From Lingula anatina (Eukaryota > Brachiopoda > Lingulata > Lingulida > Lingulidae): 52,927 nt of DNA. The stretch's first letter is position 1, and every line of letters begins with the position of its first letter. The notes beneath the pieces are model-generated. The model made no database searches and was not told where the DNA came from. It saw nothing but the letters and a program-made list of their open reading frames with translations. Made by a program: the position numbers and the translations under genes. Positions 12,765 to 24,699 of this stretch are shown here, piece by piece. The stretch is taken from assembly GCF_001039355.2 (NCBI RefSeq), contig NW_019775674.1, forward strand, positions 42,952 to 95,878. The letters run 5' to 3'.

Positions 12765-15700
12765 GAAATGCAAAAAGTACTTCGTCAAGGCATTGTTACT
12801 AATGTGTTATGAAGGCTTTATCATGTTATTTTCACTTACAAGGCTTTTCACATTCTAGGCGAAACTTCTTCGGGGAAGAGCACGCTTTTGAACCTTCTCC
12901 TTGGCAAAAAGATCCTACCGGAAGCCCATTTAAGCTGCACAGCAGCGATCACAAGAATAAAGTATGGAGAAGAACCTAGAGTATTCAAAGTGACACACCA
13001 ACCCGACGGCAGCAGAAAGTCGTCGGAAGTCCCCATAAAGAAGCCTGATGATTTGTGCTCGTCTTTGGAGCCTGTTCTATTTCCTAAAGGTGCAGCGAGG
13101 GAGGATGAACTGGAAAAGTGCACTGTTGATGTTTATTTGCCATTTGAACTGTTAAAGGTAATGACGTTTATCATAAAGACAGGGCTTATGGAAAATGATG
13201 TATAGATTGTGTTTCTTAAAGATATACCTCTATGTACGTGTAAAATTGTGACATGAAACTAAATTGGGAACTGGTATGTACATGTAATTTCATAGAAAAT
13301 TGTCTAAGGTATGACGCCTTTATATTAAGTATCCACAAAATGCATAAACAAAATTGTGTTATGCCCTTAGAGTGGTGTGTATATCATCGACAGCCCTGGT
13401 ATTGGTGAGAGTGGTGTCATGGATGACGTGGTTCTTGACTTCATTGCCAACAATGACGTCTTTGCCTTCATTTACGTCATTATGACTGATAAGTCAGGCG
13501 GAGTACAAGAAGATAGGGTAAGTTAAATGCAATAATATTTCCCACTGATATTGTATTCTAAGCTTTTCTCAATTCTCCAATAATATTGCTTGAAATGTAC
13601 TTGCTCAGTTTTCCCCAGACATAATTGCATTAAAAGCATTTGAGTCTGTATTGCTTAAAAATATTCAAATCAACATACTTAAAGTTGCGAAGAGCCCTTG
13701 CGGGGTGAACATGAACTTCCTTTAATTAATATAAGTGACCATCAGTCACCATACAAATATATTCGCCCTCTTACTCCTTTGTTAAAATAATGGAATATTT
13801 CGAAAACAAGAGATGATTTAATTTCAAAGTTCACCGTAATAATTGTCAGAAATATGAAAATAGCTTAACTATCGTCACAATGGTATAAGTGTAATAATTA
13901 CCTTCTTAATACACAAGAGCTGATTAGATTTGATTACCTTATGGTTATGTAACATATCTGATCACACTGATGGGTCATGTGCATTTTTCACTGTTGGTGG
14001 TGTCGCATGTCAGTTTTGTCTAGTGCTTTTATAGGTACTACTACTATATACTTTCACGCAGTCGGGCGTCTAGGGCACCGACAAAGATCTCCCACTGCGC
14101 TCTGTCACGAGCTAGGTGTTGAATAATTCCCCGGGTTTCCCTCAGTTGTTTCAGGTCTGTCTTAGGTCTGCCTCTTTTTCTGTGTCCCTCTGGTGTCTAG
14201 TACATGGTTACTTTTGTGGTGAAACTTGGCCAATCCATTTCCATCTCCTTTTCTTGATGACTTTACTAACGCTTCTACGGTTGGTTTGTTTTAACACGTC
14301 TTCATTGGATATAGTCCTTGATTTGTTTGAGGCTTGAGGTGTGAAAAGTAGATACTGTAGCTTCCTGAGGTAAATCGTAATATCATCCAGCGGTAGGTCA
14401 AAGAAATATGTGTGATCAGTCATCGGCAGTGGTTTCCCACCTAAGACTACAACCTGGAAGGATCGTATGCTCTACCAGATGGGTCGTCAAAGAACAGTTG
14501 TCAGCTTTTTCTCAGAGGACTCAGAGAAAATTTTCTTCACCTAACAGAAGAACCCACATTACAATGGACCCATCAACTTCATTGCCTTCACGTGCATTAC
14601 TAGGTGCACGTTTGGTTTTCCGATAAAATGTAGTTGTTTTTTCATAGTACTGATATAAGAATCTTTCTTCCATGTCAATTTTGAGATACCAGTAGGTTTG
14701 CTAAATACTTTTTGGGTTAGAACTTGCCAACGGTAGTAGTCATAATAAAGGTGGAACCATCATCAAACCAAGCCAATTTGGTCTTTTTTCTATTTCAACA
14801 AGCTTCATCGGGATCAAAGAACGCAACAATTCTTCAATGGCCTACCGGGCAAATAGACAAGCCTGCCTTTTCTCCTTGTTCGAATCCCATAGAGCATTTT
14901 TGAGATGCTCTAGGCTGTGCAATAAGAAGGAAAGAGGACTGGCCGACTAAACGAGAGGAGCTGAGCCAGGCCTGATCAGGCTTTTGGTCAAAGTGTATAT
15001 AAAATACTCATTAACAAGCCTTATACCACTATCCCAGCTCACGTGTTCACTAGAAGTTTTTCTGATTTCATTTTTTACTGTTTAAAATCCTAAACGGCCA
15101 CCAACAGTCAGGAATAATATTTTCGCTAAATTGACTTAAACATTTTAATAATTTAAAAATAATATTTGTTTTCAAAAATTACTTTCAGCTCACTTCCAAC
15201 ACGTTCCATTTAATCTAATATGTGTGATAGCCTTTTCTTTCTCGTTTGAAGATGAGAGAATAAATGAAATGATTTGAAGTGTGCAAAGACCATATGATAG
15301 CATCTTTATCTTATTATTTATCTGATGTTCTTTCCGTAGATCCAAAAATTGCTCCGGCAACTTCAAGATATGAAGGATACTGCTGGAGAGCCAATATTTG
15401 ACCCTGGCTGTGCTATTTTTGTCTGCAACCGCTGGGATCTGGTGCCAGAGGACGCAAGGGAAAAGGCTTTAGAGAACGTAAATTTGGCAGTAAGTGAGGG
15501 CTGGAACCGGCCCATGGATTCATCAAAGCAGATATTTACCCTTTCTGCTAAAATGGCGTGGCAGCACAGTCAGGCTGGGTACATGACTCACGACTACAGG
15601 CGGCTGGTCAGAGGCATCAAGGGCCTGATTCCAGTGAGTTTGCAAAGAAGGACGGAGCATGTGCACCGGTGTGTTTCAGTTTATTTATTTCTTTATTAAA

Positions 15701-18700
15701 GTAAACTCATTCCGTGTTCCTGAGTAATAATACGACACCCAATTTAACATTATGTTAATAAACAATATCTATTTGTAATGTGCGTTTACATTTTTATATA
15801 GCGCGCTGATTTTGAGCCAGTTCCTGAGGCTGTTTAAAATATTTTTCATAATAGAGGTTATTTATACTATGTTTATTTTAGATGGGGCAAACATATGGTA
15901 GAGCGCACTATAGATTGTGCTCAGCAGTATCTTCATTCTGCCAATTTGACAAGGGATGAACTTGAGGCTCAGCACAACTCCCAGAAGAAACGGCTGGACA
16001 GACTTGAGAAAAAGTCGGAAGAAATTTTGAAAAAACTAGACGAACATCTTTATAAAGAATGTGAAACCATTACTGATTCTTTATCTAAATATCTTAGCAG
16101 CGATCCTGTCTGTGCTCAAGTTACCTCTTGGACCAATGCCGAAGCTCCTTATGGGTTTAGTTGGAACTATTTAGAAGGAAGAATAGAAGATGCCATCTGT
16201 AAAAGAATCATTGATGCCATCAGGTCTTGGGAAACGGACGAAAAACATTTTGAAACTCTGAAGAAAGACTTGTTCAAAAAATTCACTAGAGAATTCCAGT
16301 TAATTGAATCTGAGCTGCGCATGATTGAAAACATGCTGGAACGGTCCTCGGAAACAGATTCCAGTGAAAGTAGAGATTTGGCGGCCTACATGGAATTACA
16401 AGACCTAATGGACAATGAGGTGAACAAAATGTCAATTGTAGACTTTAACCTAGGTGAAAAAATTGCACTCGGTTTATTTTCACCTATCATTTTACCCATT
16501 GGTGCGTTGGGTATGCTTCTCGCGTCACCGGCATTTCTTTTTGTTGACGTAAAAAAACATGTAAGGAAGAGGAAAGAAAAACAAATCTTAAAGCAATATG
16601 ACCAGAAGAAATGTGAATTTCTTCGAGATAGGTCATCCGAGGCTTTGAAAATAATGGCTAAGCGTGATGTTACAAAGGCCTACGTCGATGCTCAACTCCA
16701 AGAGGCCAGGGATCATCTACAGATGATGCGCGAGTCCATTCCACAGCTTATATCATCAACAAGAAAGTACATGCAGTCCATTAAAGAAGATCAACGGTCT
16801 AAAGAGCAGCTCATCGACACCTATGACCCTGTCGTCAAGAAGTTTACCAGAGTTAACCGTGCGCTGGAAGATTTTGCTATTACACGTCTTTTATCGTACG
16901 ATTATAACGAGACAGATGTGGAAGCAGACATCAGACTTGTTAAAGGACCAACGTCATATAAAGGAAACTGGACTGAAGTTTTCTCTGCCATCTTAAAATC
17001 TCCAAAGGGTCAATCCCTCAAAATATCTGTAAAACGATATAAAGGGGCTACATGTGAAAAGCAAGTACGTGAAGATATCATTGAAATGAGGTGTGTAGAA
17101 ATAAGAAGTTAACTCTTGTTTGTCTTAAACATTCTCTATGTTTACTTCAGTTTAGTTTTTTCTTTCTTAATTGTAGAGATTTATGGCTGGCACCATACAT
17201 TAAATAGGACATAACACAAGGACAAATTATTTTTTCCAGAAAAATGAAGCAACAAAAGAGGAGATTCATTCCTACCATACTGGGTACTTATTTGGACCCC
17301 ACAACTGAACTGCCATCTCTTATCTTGACCCCGCGTTTGACCAGTTTGAGGGTCCTCAGCAGTGGCAAGGGTAGTCGAAAAGTCGTCCCGGGTCAGCTGG
17401 TCCAATGTTTACTCAAAGAACCGATAGATTGTCTAATCCAACTGGCGGCTGCCTTGGCCTACCTGCACAAGAACGGCTTCGTCTGTTTGGATTTGTCTAT
17501 GGATACAGTTATGATCACCGTGAGTATTTATAAAAAAGAAATATCAAATTTTATCTTGAATTCTCCTTTCTCTTGTGATTTAGTTTGATTTTGTTGCTTT
17601 TTGACACAGAGCGCAAAGAGCATTACAAGAAACAAATAAACAGTCGCGAACTCACAACCTTGTACAAGATAAGGTGTACAGGTATCAGGACAACCCCCCA
17701 TCCGGACAGTTCCCCCCTGACAATTCCTCCCTGGACAATCTCCCCCCCCCCGGACTATCCCCCCCCCCCCCGAAGAATAAATAATTATATTCAAATATAA
17801 AGTAAAGAGTATGAAGCTCAAATCTATTAATCTATTGTATGGATATTTCTTAGTGTGATAATGCATCTCAAAGATAGAAGATATTTAATTCATTAAACAA
17901 ATTATTTTCATGTAATACAAGTACAGGAAATTTCAGAAATAGAAGTAAAGAAAATTTTATTAAAAATCTTATCAAAGTATATCTCCAGGTAAAGTGGGGC
18001 AAACAAATGATCTCACACATCCAGGTAACATTTAGATGAATTTAGTGTTACTTTTAATTGCTAAAATATCCGTCCCCCTGATTAAGTAAGCCTTGCACCA
18101 GGGTGCATCTCTAGGGAGAGGTTGGGTAAACATATTCTCTCACTCATACAGGTATCCATTTGATTATATGTCACTTTTAATTGATTGACAACTATCCACC
18201 TACTCACTTCCCGCCGTACAAAAAGAAAAAGAATTAAAAAATGTTTACCTGTTGAACTGTTCATATGTTTACCCCACCTTTACCTGGTTATACTTTGATT
18301 AAATATTTAATAATACTTTCTCTACTTGTACTCAACTCGGGGGAGGGGGGGTGTCCGGGGAGTATTGTCTGGGCGGGGGGATTATCGGGGGGGGGGGGGA
18401 TTGTCCTGGAATCTGGTGCACATGGTGGAATTGACCGTGTGTAATGTGTAATGATATTCCAAAAGAAAGATATAGTTGTATGGTGGCATGGAGAATCGCC
18501 TAGTAATATGTAAAGGAAATTACTAGAAATTTTACACATACCTGTTTACACACATACCTGTTCACTTAGGGGAGTTAGGTCGCAATAGTCTAACACATTA
18601 ACTTCACGGTAGCACTTGCTTAATCCTCTTTTTTTCTAACGTGACTGGCGTACTCATTCTCCGTATTTTACTCAACGTCAAGAGGAGGCGTGTTAGTCTG

Positions 18701-19211
18701 TTAATCTGATTGCATTCAGCGAAGGTCCCCGAGGAGTAAGTGAGCTGTTGCGACCAAGTTCATTCTGAACGATCCCTTATATCTTTTATAGGCTGGGCGG
18801 GATAAAACCGTGAAGTTAGTGAACATCAGCAAACCTGTCACGATGCCACCCCCAGATCCCAACTCCACCATAGGGTCTATGGTTTATCTCCCCTACAGCG
18901 TCCTCGATGGCACCAAACCTTACGATGCTGATGCCAACATCTACGCCCTTGGGCTCATGATGTGGGAGATATGGCATAATGAACATGTGTACAAAAGCCA
19001 GAGAATTCTTGTAGTTGGAGACTTCATTGCCGGCATTAGGCAGGGCAACTTCCCCCCAGAGTTTGAAACTGGTAAAATGGACCCGACCTTGGAGGCATAT
19101 TGGGAGAAGACCATGAGGGCTTGTCTATCCGGGGAAATCGCCATAAAAGACTGCAGAGATCGGATGCATGGAATAAAGGATTTACTGAACCGAAAAGAAA
19201 GTGCTGTGTGA
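11251..19211 (+). CDS. Gene B: mitofusin/dynamin-like GTPase fused to a degenerate kinase (pseudokinase), 8 exons
   Basis: Exons: 11251-11433, 11865-12081, 12859-13157, 13371-13517, 15340-15668, 15882-17090, 17240-17519, 18792-19211. Introns are GT/AG with consistent phase; the total is 3084 bases (1027 residues plus TGA). The GTPase keeps GETSSGKS (134-141), DSPG (240-243) and NRWD (312-315); DSPG and NRWD are the mitofusin forms. The stalk has coiled-coil-like charge patterns and a hydrophobic stretch at about 586-614. The kinase-like end has a lysine (about 776) but no GxGxxG loop. HRD is replaced by CLD (877-879), with Ser and Thr at the catalytic Lys and Asn positions. DFG becomes NIS (899-901) and APE is lost. 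Catalysis is therefore unlikely; a scaffold or regulatory role, perhaps with gene A, is inference. Two introns of A are absent (those after A exons 5 and 9). An AATAAA lies 65 bases past the stop. Confidence 0.87.
11528..11783. repeat. MITE in intron 1 of gene B
   Basis: Left arm (about 11528-11595) and right arm (about 11715-11783) are imperfect inverted copies of about 65 bases, sharing cgaggatc/cgagggtc ends, ccacg, tatgg(c/a)gga and tgaaagaagacc. The centre has no recognisable protein. Family unknown. Confidence 0.5.
12711..12762. repeat. (TA)26 microsatellite in intron 2 of gene B
   Basis: An uninterrupted run of 26 TA dinucleotides, about 97 bases before the exon 3 acceptor. Its length is likely to vary between individuals and may be imprecise in the assembly. 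Confidence 0.97.
14045..14315 (-). mobile_element. LINE 3' tail (end of an endonuclease/reverse transcriptase ORF) in intron 4 of gene B
   Basis: On the minus strand the translation runs TISNEDVLKQTN, RRWKWIGQV, then TPEGHRKRGRPKTDLKQ and RDRAQWEIFVGALDA. This order (WIGHxLR, then a PEGxRKRGRPxxxW block, then a DRxxWRxLVxALxA block) is the standard C-terminus of one large group of animal non-LTR retrotransposons. A few stops and a frame change show that it is dead. Only the end is present, as expected for 5'-truncated LINE insertions. Confidence 0.75.
14820..14985 (+). mobile_element. Tc1 transposase C-terminal relic in intron 4 of gene B
   Basis: Frames in this stretch read ILQWPTG, SPCSNPIEHF*DALG and RRKEDWPTKREEL. 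These match the Tc1 pattern [24 protein letters not shown] with the acidic and basic residues that follow. There is a stop at the tryptophan position and a frameshift. No terminal inverted repeats were recognised around it. Confidence 0.7.
17680..18460. repeat. Large imperfect palindrome with C/G-rich ends in intron 7 of gene B
   Basis: The left half (17680-about 18060) and right half (about 18100-18460) are inverted relatives. Both outer ends carry 'ggacaa' spaced by long C runs (left) or G runs (right). Further in, the left has aatcttatcaaagtatatctcc followed by aggtaaagtggggcaaac, mirrored on the right near 18260-18300. Two copies of a block of about 80 bases (ggg(c/t)aaaca...cacttttaattg) also lie in direct orientation inside. 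No protein is encoded. The palindrome separates the catalytic-loop exon from the last exon of gene B. Confidence 0.6.
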
Positions 19212-19275
19212 TGGTGTTAATTGTCATTAAACGGCAGAACAGGTGACCCTATTTTTATTAAGGGGGCATGTATTT

Positions 19276-19281
19276 AATAAA
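19276..19281 (+). terminator. Polyadenylation signal of gene B
   Basis: An AATAAA hexamer 65 bases after the TGA stop of gene B. It is the first such signal downstream and is well placed for 3' end formation. Confidence 0.55.
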
Positions 19282-20129
19282 GAGCACTTTGATCTTTAAA
19301 TATGATATTCATTACATAGAGCATGCAGTGTACCTGTTGATTTAATTTCCTAGATTTTGTGCAGGGTAATCACATATTCATACAAAGATCGTGCCATGTA
19401 CATGTACTTGTCTAATGATGATTCATCTTTGAATTCGCGTTAATCTGTGTTTTTGTTTGTATGTGTGTGTTATAAACTAATGCTTAAGGTTTGCTTTTTC
19501 AGCGGCAATTTTTTTATTCCATTGACTTGTACACTACTATTTATACATAATAACATTTGTTTCTTAAGTGAATATTCTTTGGAAACACATATATAATATA
19601 TTTAAAATTTCATTAACTCAAGAAAATATTCACTGCAAACTTTTAAAGAAGGAACCTAGAATTCGAAACTTGGCTTTTTTCAAAAACGACTCTGTCACTT
19701 TATCGTAATTAAAATCAATTACTATTTTTCTGTTGTTTAAATGAAATTGATATTACAGTCAACGACTAGTCTTATTTCAACGAGCCAGAGTGTGTGGATA
19801 AAAGAATCAAAAGTGCAACTAACGGGAAGTAAAAGATAGCAGCATAAACATTAGTCATTCTTTTAAGTTGAGATGAAAGGAATTAAAATGATTTGATTGA
19901 GCGCTTCTAATTCGCTTTTAATAAATACTTATACAGAAAATAATAAAAAAATATACAGCATTGGTCAAAAAGGTTGTCCCACCCCCATTTCCATGTACTT
20001 TTATTTACTAATGATCACCTCACAGCTGTGAACTGTTAGCAATAGTGCTTTTTATTAAGGACACCGTGTCTAACATGATTAATGGTTAAAAAAATACAAA
20101 ATAGTGGTGAAAATATACACATTTTATAG
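19282..20129. other. AT-rich intergenic DNA, no gene recognised
   Basis: No open frame with recognisable similarity is seen. The segment 19960-20090 (ttggtcaaaaaggttgtccc and an aaggacacc motif) looks like old transposon end sequence flanking the next element. Confidence 0.5.
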
Positions 20130-21445
20130 CATTTAGTAAAATTTATAAGAGGTATCCCCTCAAATCGACTGTTTCACTGTGACTTCTACAGATGTAAAGA
20201 AATATCTATAAAATTGAAAAGACGCCATCAAATGTCACCAAATTCACACACAATTAGCATTAGGGTGTGCTCGTTAAAGATCACGTGCACAACAGCGTGT
20301 GCGTCTACCGCGTACTGCAATTATCTGCTGTAGACGGCGCGACAAGCCTTCAACACGGGTAACAGTTCTGTTTTGTGGGATATTGTCCCATTCTTCTTAA
20401 ACAAGTTGGGGGAGTTGGTCCACGTTTTTATGGGGTTGGTTCTCCTCTGCAATGCACATTCCAATTTATGCCACAGGTGCTCAGTAGGATTAATATCAGG
20501 ACTCAGAGACGGTTGTCCCATCCTCAGAGCCCTGTGTTTCTGCAACAAATGTGTGCCAGACGAGAGCTGTGAGCAAGTGCGTTGTCACAATGAAGCCAAT
20601 AGCATCCCTGAAGTCACCTCTTGCAAATGGAGTGAGATTTCTGTTGAGGATGTTACATTAAAATGCCCCTGTTACGTTTTGTTCCAAAAGGAACAATGTA
20701 TTAATACCATGGGCTTGGAATGTTCTCCAAATGCGGATTGATCTAACAACTCAGGCGATATTACCCTACACACACCCTTCCAAGAGGCATTTTTTAACAT
20801 GTCTATGGACCCTCTTTGACCATCGATGGGATACAAGAAATAATTTGATTCTGCATCAAAATCGACTTCCTTCCAGTGATGGATGGACAGTTTCAGGTGC
20901 CCGTGGGATCACTGAACGTAGCATTCTCAGCTGATATCTCATTCCATCTCCAAGAAATGACTTTGGGGTTAACTCCAAGCTTTATCATAACTGCACACTT
21001 GCTCACACCTCTCGCCTGGCAAATGTTTGTTGGAGAAACACAATGGTCTAAGGATGGAACCACCATCTTTGAGCCCTGATATTAAACTTATTAATCAACT
21101 GTGACATGAATTGGAGTGTGCAATGCAAAGGAGAACCAACCCCATAAAAACGTGGACCAACTCCCCCAACTTGTTTAAGAAGAATGGGACAATATCCCAC
21201 AAAACAGAACTGTTACCCGTGTTGAAGGCTTGTCGCGCCGTCTACAGCAGATAATTGCAGTACGTGGTAGACGCACACGCTGTTGTGCACGTGATCTTTA
21301 ACGAGCACACCCTAATGCTAATTGTGTGTGAATTTGGTGACATTTGATGGCGTCTTTTCAATTTTATAGATATTTCTTTACATCTGTAGAAGTCACAGTG
21401 AAACAGTCGATTTGAGGGGATACCTCTTATAAATTTTACTAAATG
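20130..21445. mobile_element. Palindromic Tc1-type foldback made of two inverted transposase halves
   Basis: The left arm (20130 to about 20780) and right arm (about 20800 to 21445) are inverted copies. The outer 340 bases on each side are nearly identical; the inner parts have diverged. Both arms carry the C-terminal end of a Tc1 transposase reading outward. On the minus strand of the left arm, PSLSPDINPTEHLWHKLECA is followed by basic residues and a stop. On the plus strand of the right arm the same block has a frameshift. Normal Tc1 elements have one transposase between short inverted repeats, so this is a head-to-head fused derivative. It cannot encode an active enzyme as written. Confidence 0.7.
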
Positions 21446-21446
21446 N
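21446..21446. other. Ambiguous base (N) exactly at the end of the foldback
   Basis: The only N in the window falls at the base after the right arm of the 20130-21445 palindrome. This suggests that the assembler could not resolve the palindrome end. Confidence 0.9.
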
Positions 21447-23993
21447 CAACTTGGGATAACCATAATGAAATGCTTGTTAAAGAAATGACTAGACGGGAAA
21501 TGGTTTTACACAGCTTCACGAGGATTTAGACCCCTCGGGTAAGAGATTTGAATGAGTATAAACTTTTATCAGAAGCCAGAGAAGTCATCTTACAGGTAGA
21601 CAATGCAGCTCTGTTCTCCAGTGGCTCGATTGTCGTCATCGGACCACGTAGCTCATTAACTCCCAGGCCGAGCAAATAGGACGTTTTTTAAAGCCAAAAA
21701 TTTACAAAATGAGCTTTTAATTTGTGTATTTGGATAAAGATATCGTTAGTTGGGCATGTTTTCTGAAGAATATGTTCCGTAAATCCTTTAAACCTAACAG
21801 TGCTTCTACAAAGCAAAAGTGTTTGATGTAAGTCTTACATGTTGGATGTGTATATACTATCTACAATAAATCGTGAATCTGATCTGAATCGGGCTGACCT
21901 GGCAAAGCACTCTGCGGCTCGTTTTCTGCAGCACGCATTTCAGAAACACCACCTCAGGAAGTTGTTTGTCAAATAAAAAAAACCCAAGAAAGGCATTAAA
22001 GGATTTGAAGACTTAAAAAGAGAAGTTTACTCGTATTATCGTTGAAAGATGAGGTAATTTGCCTGGAGACCGGCCTTACAAATAGAAATATATACTCTAC
22101 TGCTGTAAAATTATGTAAGGCGGTTCTCCAGTGATATGAGCTATTATTATTATGGTTGGGAAAATAATAAAGATTTTGTTGGAAGGTCGAATTTTTATAA
22201 CACTTACGAAAGTAAGGTAGTACTGTCAGAAATACGGTACCATATTGACATTTGTCCATGTACTCTGCACGATGCTATGACTTCTTAAAACTGTTCCATC
22301 AAGGGAAAATAACAGAACTTGTGTGCCTGAATCATTTTCATTATTTAGTCACTCTAAAATAATTATTTGCTGAACAGGTATTAAGGTTGCTGCCCCAGGC
22401 TTGATGAGTGAACAGAAGTTGCATTTTCAGTATACCGAGGAATGAACTTCACTCTCTGGCTCATTGTCATGTCGTTGACTGTAAATCCATTTTATTAAAA
22501 CATCAGTGTACAGAATCGTTTTTGATAAAAAACGCCCTTGTTTCAAGTTGTCAGGCTCTTAAAAAAACGACACTATTTTTGGTTGCCAGAATAGTCTTTT
22601 CAAAACACGACACTGATTTCTAAGCATCAGAATTGTTTTTGCTATATTCAATGGTGTTATGAAAATTACAATGTACATGTATACTCAAAACAGCAAAGGA
22701 AGATCGTCATAGTTACATTTTTGTAATCATTATTTTACCTCTCTGCTAGCATACAAAGACGGTGAATTCGACGGTAAGTGGCAAATAGAATACGAAATCT
22801 GTGCTGTGTTACAGCAGAAACGAATCCAGCGTTTGTAATGCGTAGTCTGTAGAATATGATGACAGCATAATGAATCTGTGGAATCTGATGACACTGGGCT
22901 GTACTTGTCTTCTGCAATGGATCAGACATTTCTCTCTTTCCTTTCGTTAGAACGTTAGGTAAGTTCATTCACGCACATGCCCCATCTCATAATTGCCTTT
23001 TTATTTCCATTGATGTAGGGTAGTGATTGCAGTAAACAACAAGGAGAAAATGCCTAAGACAAAACCACACTGGGTCCCTATTTGAGTGCCGTCCTGAACA
23101 CTATGTATGTTAATGTTGTCATGGGACGAAGCTTGTTTCAAATGTAACCGAGTTACCGATCATTTTAAATCGGACATTGTCTGTATTAATTGCTTTTAAA
23201 CGTAGACTTAATCAGTTTACGTTAAAAATGAACACAAACTGACCCAGCTGAAAAAGCAGACCTTCTCCCGGGCCTGCTTATACATAAAAAATTGATATTT
23301 TTCTTCTTTTGCCAAGTTCTGGTAGCTGCGAGAACATCCAAATAATAGTTAAAGTAAAGGGAATATTTAATCCGATACACTACGTTTCGACCTTCTTAAA
23401 AGGTCCCCAGGTGATCCAGTATCAGCTTAATTTTTTTCTTTATTTAAGTTTAAAACACAACTGGATGAATTGTAACATTCATTTTGAAATCAAAACAATA
23501 GATTGGCATTGCATTGCATTGTAAGTTCTCAAGTTTAAAAGTCTTTGAGGCTTTGTGAAGAGGGAACCCCCTGGGCGATAAAACGTGAAAGAAGTTCGTA
23601 AAGTTCGAAAGGTAAAATTAAGTGTATTTAAAAGTTTCAAGATTAGTCTGATGTGTGGCATGAGCACTAGACCTATAACTGTATTTTAAAGAATATCTAC
23701 GTTTGTTAGGTGTAGGTTGTATCATTGTTCTTGGAAAGGCTTTGTCAGCCAAATACCAACGTGCTCATTGCTAGTTCAAGCAATTTCCTATGCAAAAGAT
23801 CTCAGCATTTCTGCAAATCCCAAGCGCGTCTCACATCCCACAAAATGCTTGTGCAAGGCCTCTAGCTCAACCCAGTAATCTTTGGTAACGAAACACGGCC
23901 TGATGATGATAATTTGATATTACTAACGATAAAATAGGTGCATGTAGTGGCTATCTGAAATATTTATGATTTTTTTATGACAGAAAATTCTCT
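21447..23993. other. Intergenic DNA, nothing recognised
   Basis: Only short chance-like open frames (up to about 87 residues) are present, with no motif, splice pattern or repeat that can be supported by eye. Confidence 0.5.
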
Positions 23994-24045
23994 GGGGGGG
24001 GGGGGTGGGGGGGGTGAGGGTACATGAGGTACAGGAGGGGGTAAG
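23994..24045. repeat. G-rich low-complexity tract
   Basis: Runs of G broken by single T or A bases, followed by gtacatgaggtacaggaggggg. The plus strand could form a G-quadruplex. Run lengths may be unreliable. Confidence 0.8.
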
Positions 24046-24430
24046 CTTAAAGTCACACACGGTGGCATATCATGGTTTTTCATCATTTTCATTTTAATAT
24101 TGATTTAAATCATCAATGTCACCAATAAGGAAAAGGCAGTTGAAAACATGAAGTATATTTGTATTATTTTTCACGATAGCTCATGACTACCAAGTATCAT
24201 TTTGACATTGGGTCAATCAGCTGGTAGTCTAACATTTTGATTCAAATTTGCTAAAATGCTTAGAAGAATTTCAACACCGAATTTTGAATTTTGATTGTTT
24301 AGGTATTACAACGAATAATTTTTTCAGTATTCTGAAGCATAAATATTTTATGGATTATGAAAATTTATAAGTACACATGTTAGAACTTGTTTTCTGTAGG
24401 CTTAACAATATACATGTATCTGTTAACAGA

Positions 24431-24590
24431 TTCTGCTTCTGTCTGGCACCCGTCTGCCATTGATGCACTACAGAGTGAACTTTTACAAAGATCAGGTTAT
24501 CAAGTCACGGCAGAATACCTTCACAAGGCAAAATGACTGGATTGCAGATCGTAAAGATGAACTAGCCGAGAAAGAAACATTGCTGGTAGC
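24431..24590 (+). other. Exon-like open stretch of unknown origin
   Basis: Bounded by an acceptor-like ttaacag and a donor-like ctg|gtagct. One frame gives SASVWHPSAIDALQSELLQR and then YQVTAEYLHKAK; a second frame continues DWIADRKDELAEKE. Together they look like one protein broken by a frameshift, but no family can be named. It could be a relic of a mobile-element protein or chance. Confidence 0.2.
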
Positions 24591-24699
24591 TTTTCATATA
24601 TATATTCTGTACAATAACAAGGTGTTTGGGGAATATTTACCAGATAAAATATTTAATTCATTGGACTACTACTGATTTTATCTTGGGTCAAATAAAAAG

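Noticed and set aside
12660-12765. Short open frame running through the TA microsatellite
   Set aside because: The Tyr-Ile repeats are simply the translation of (TA)26.
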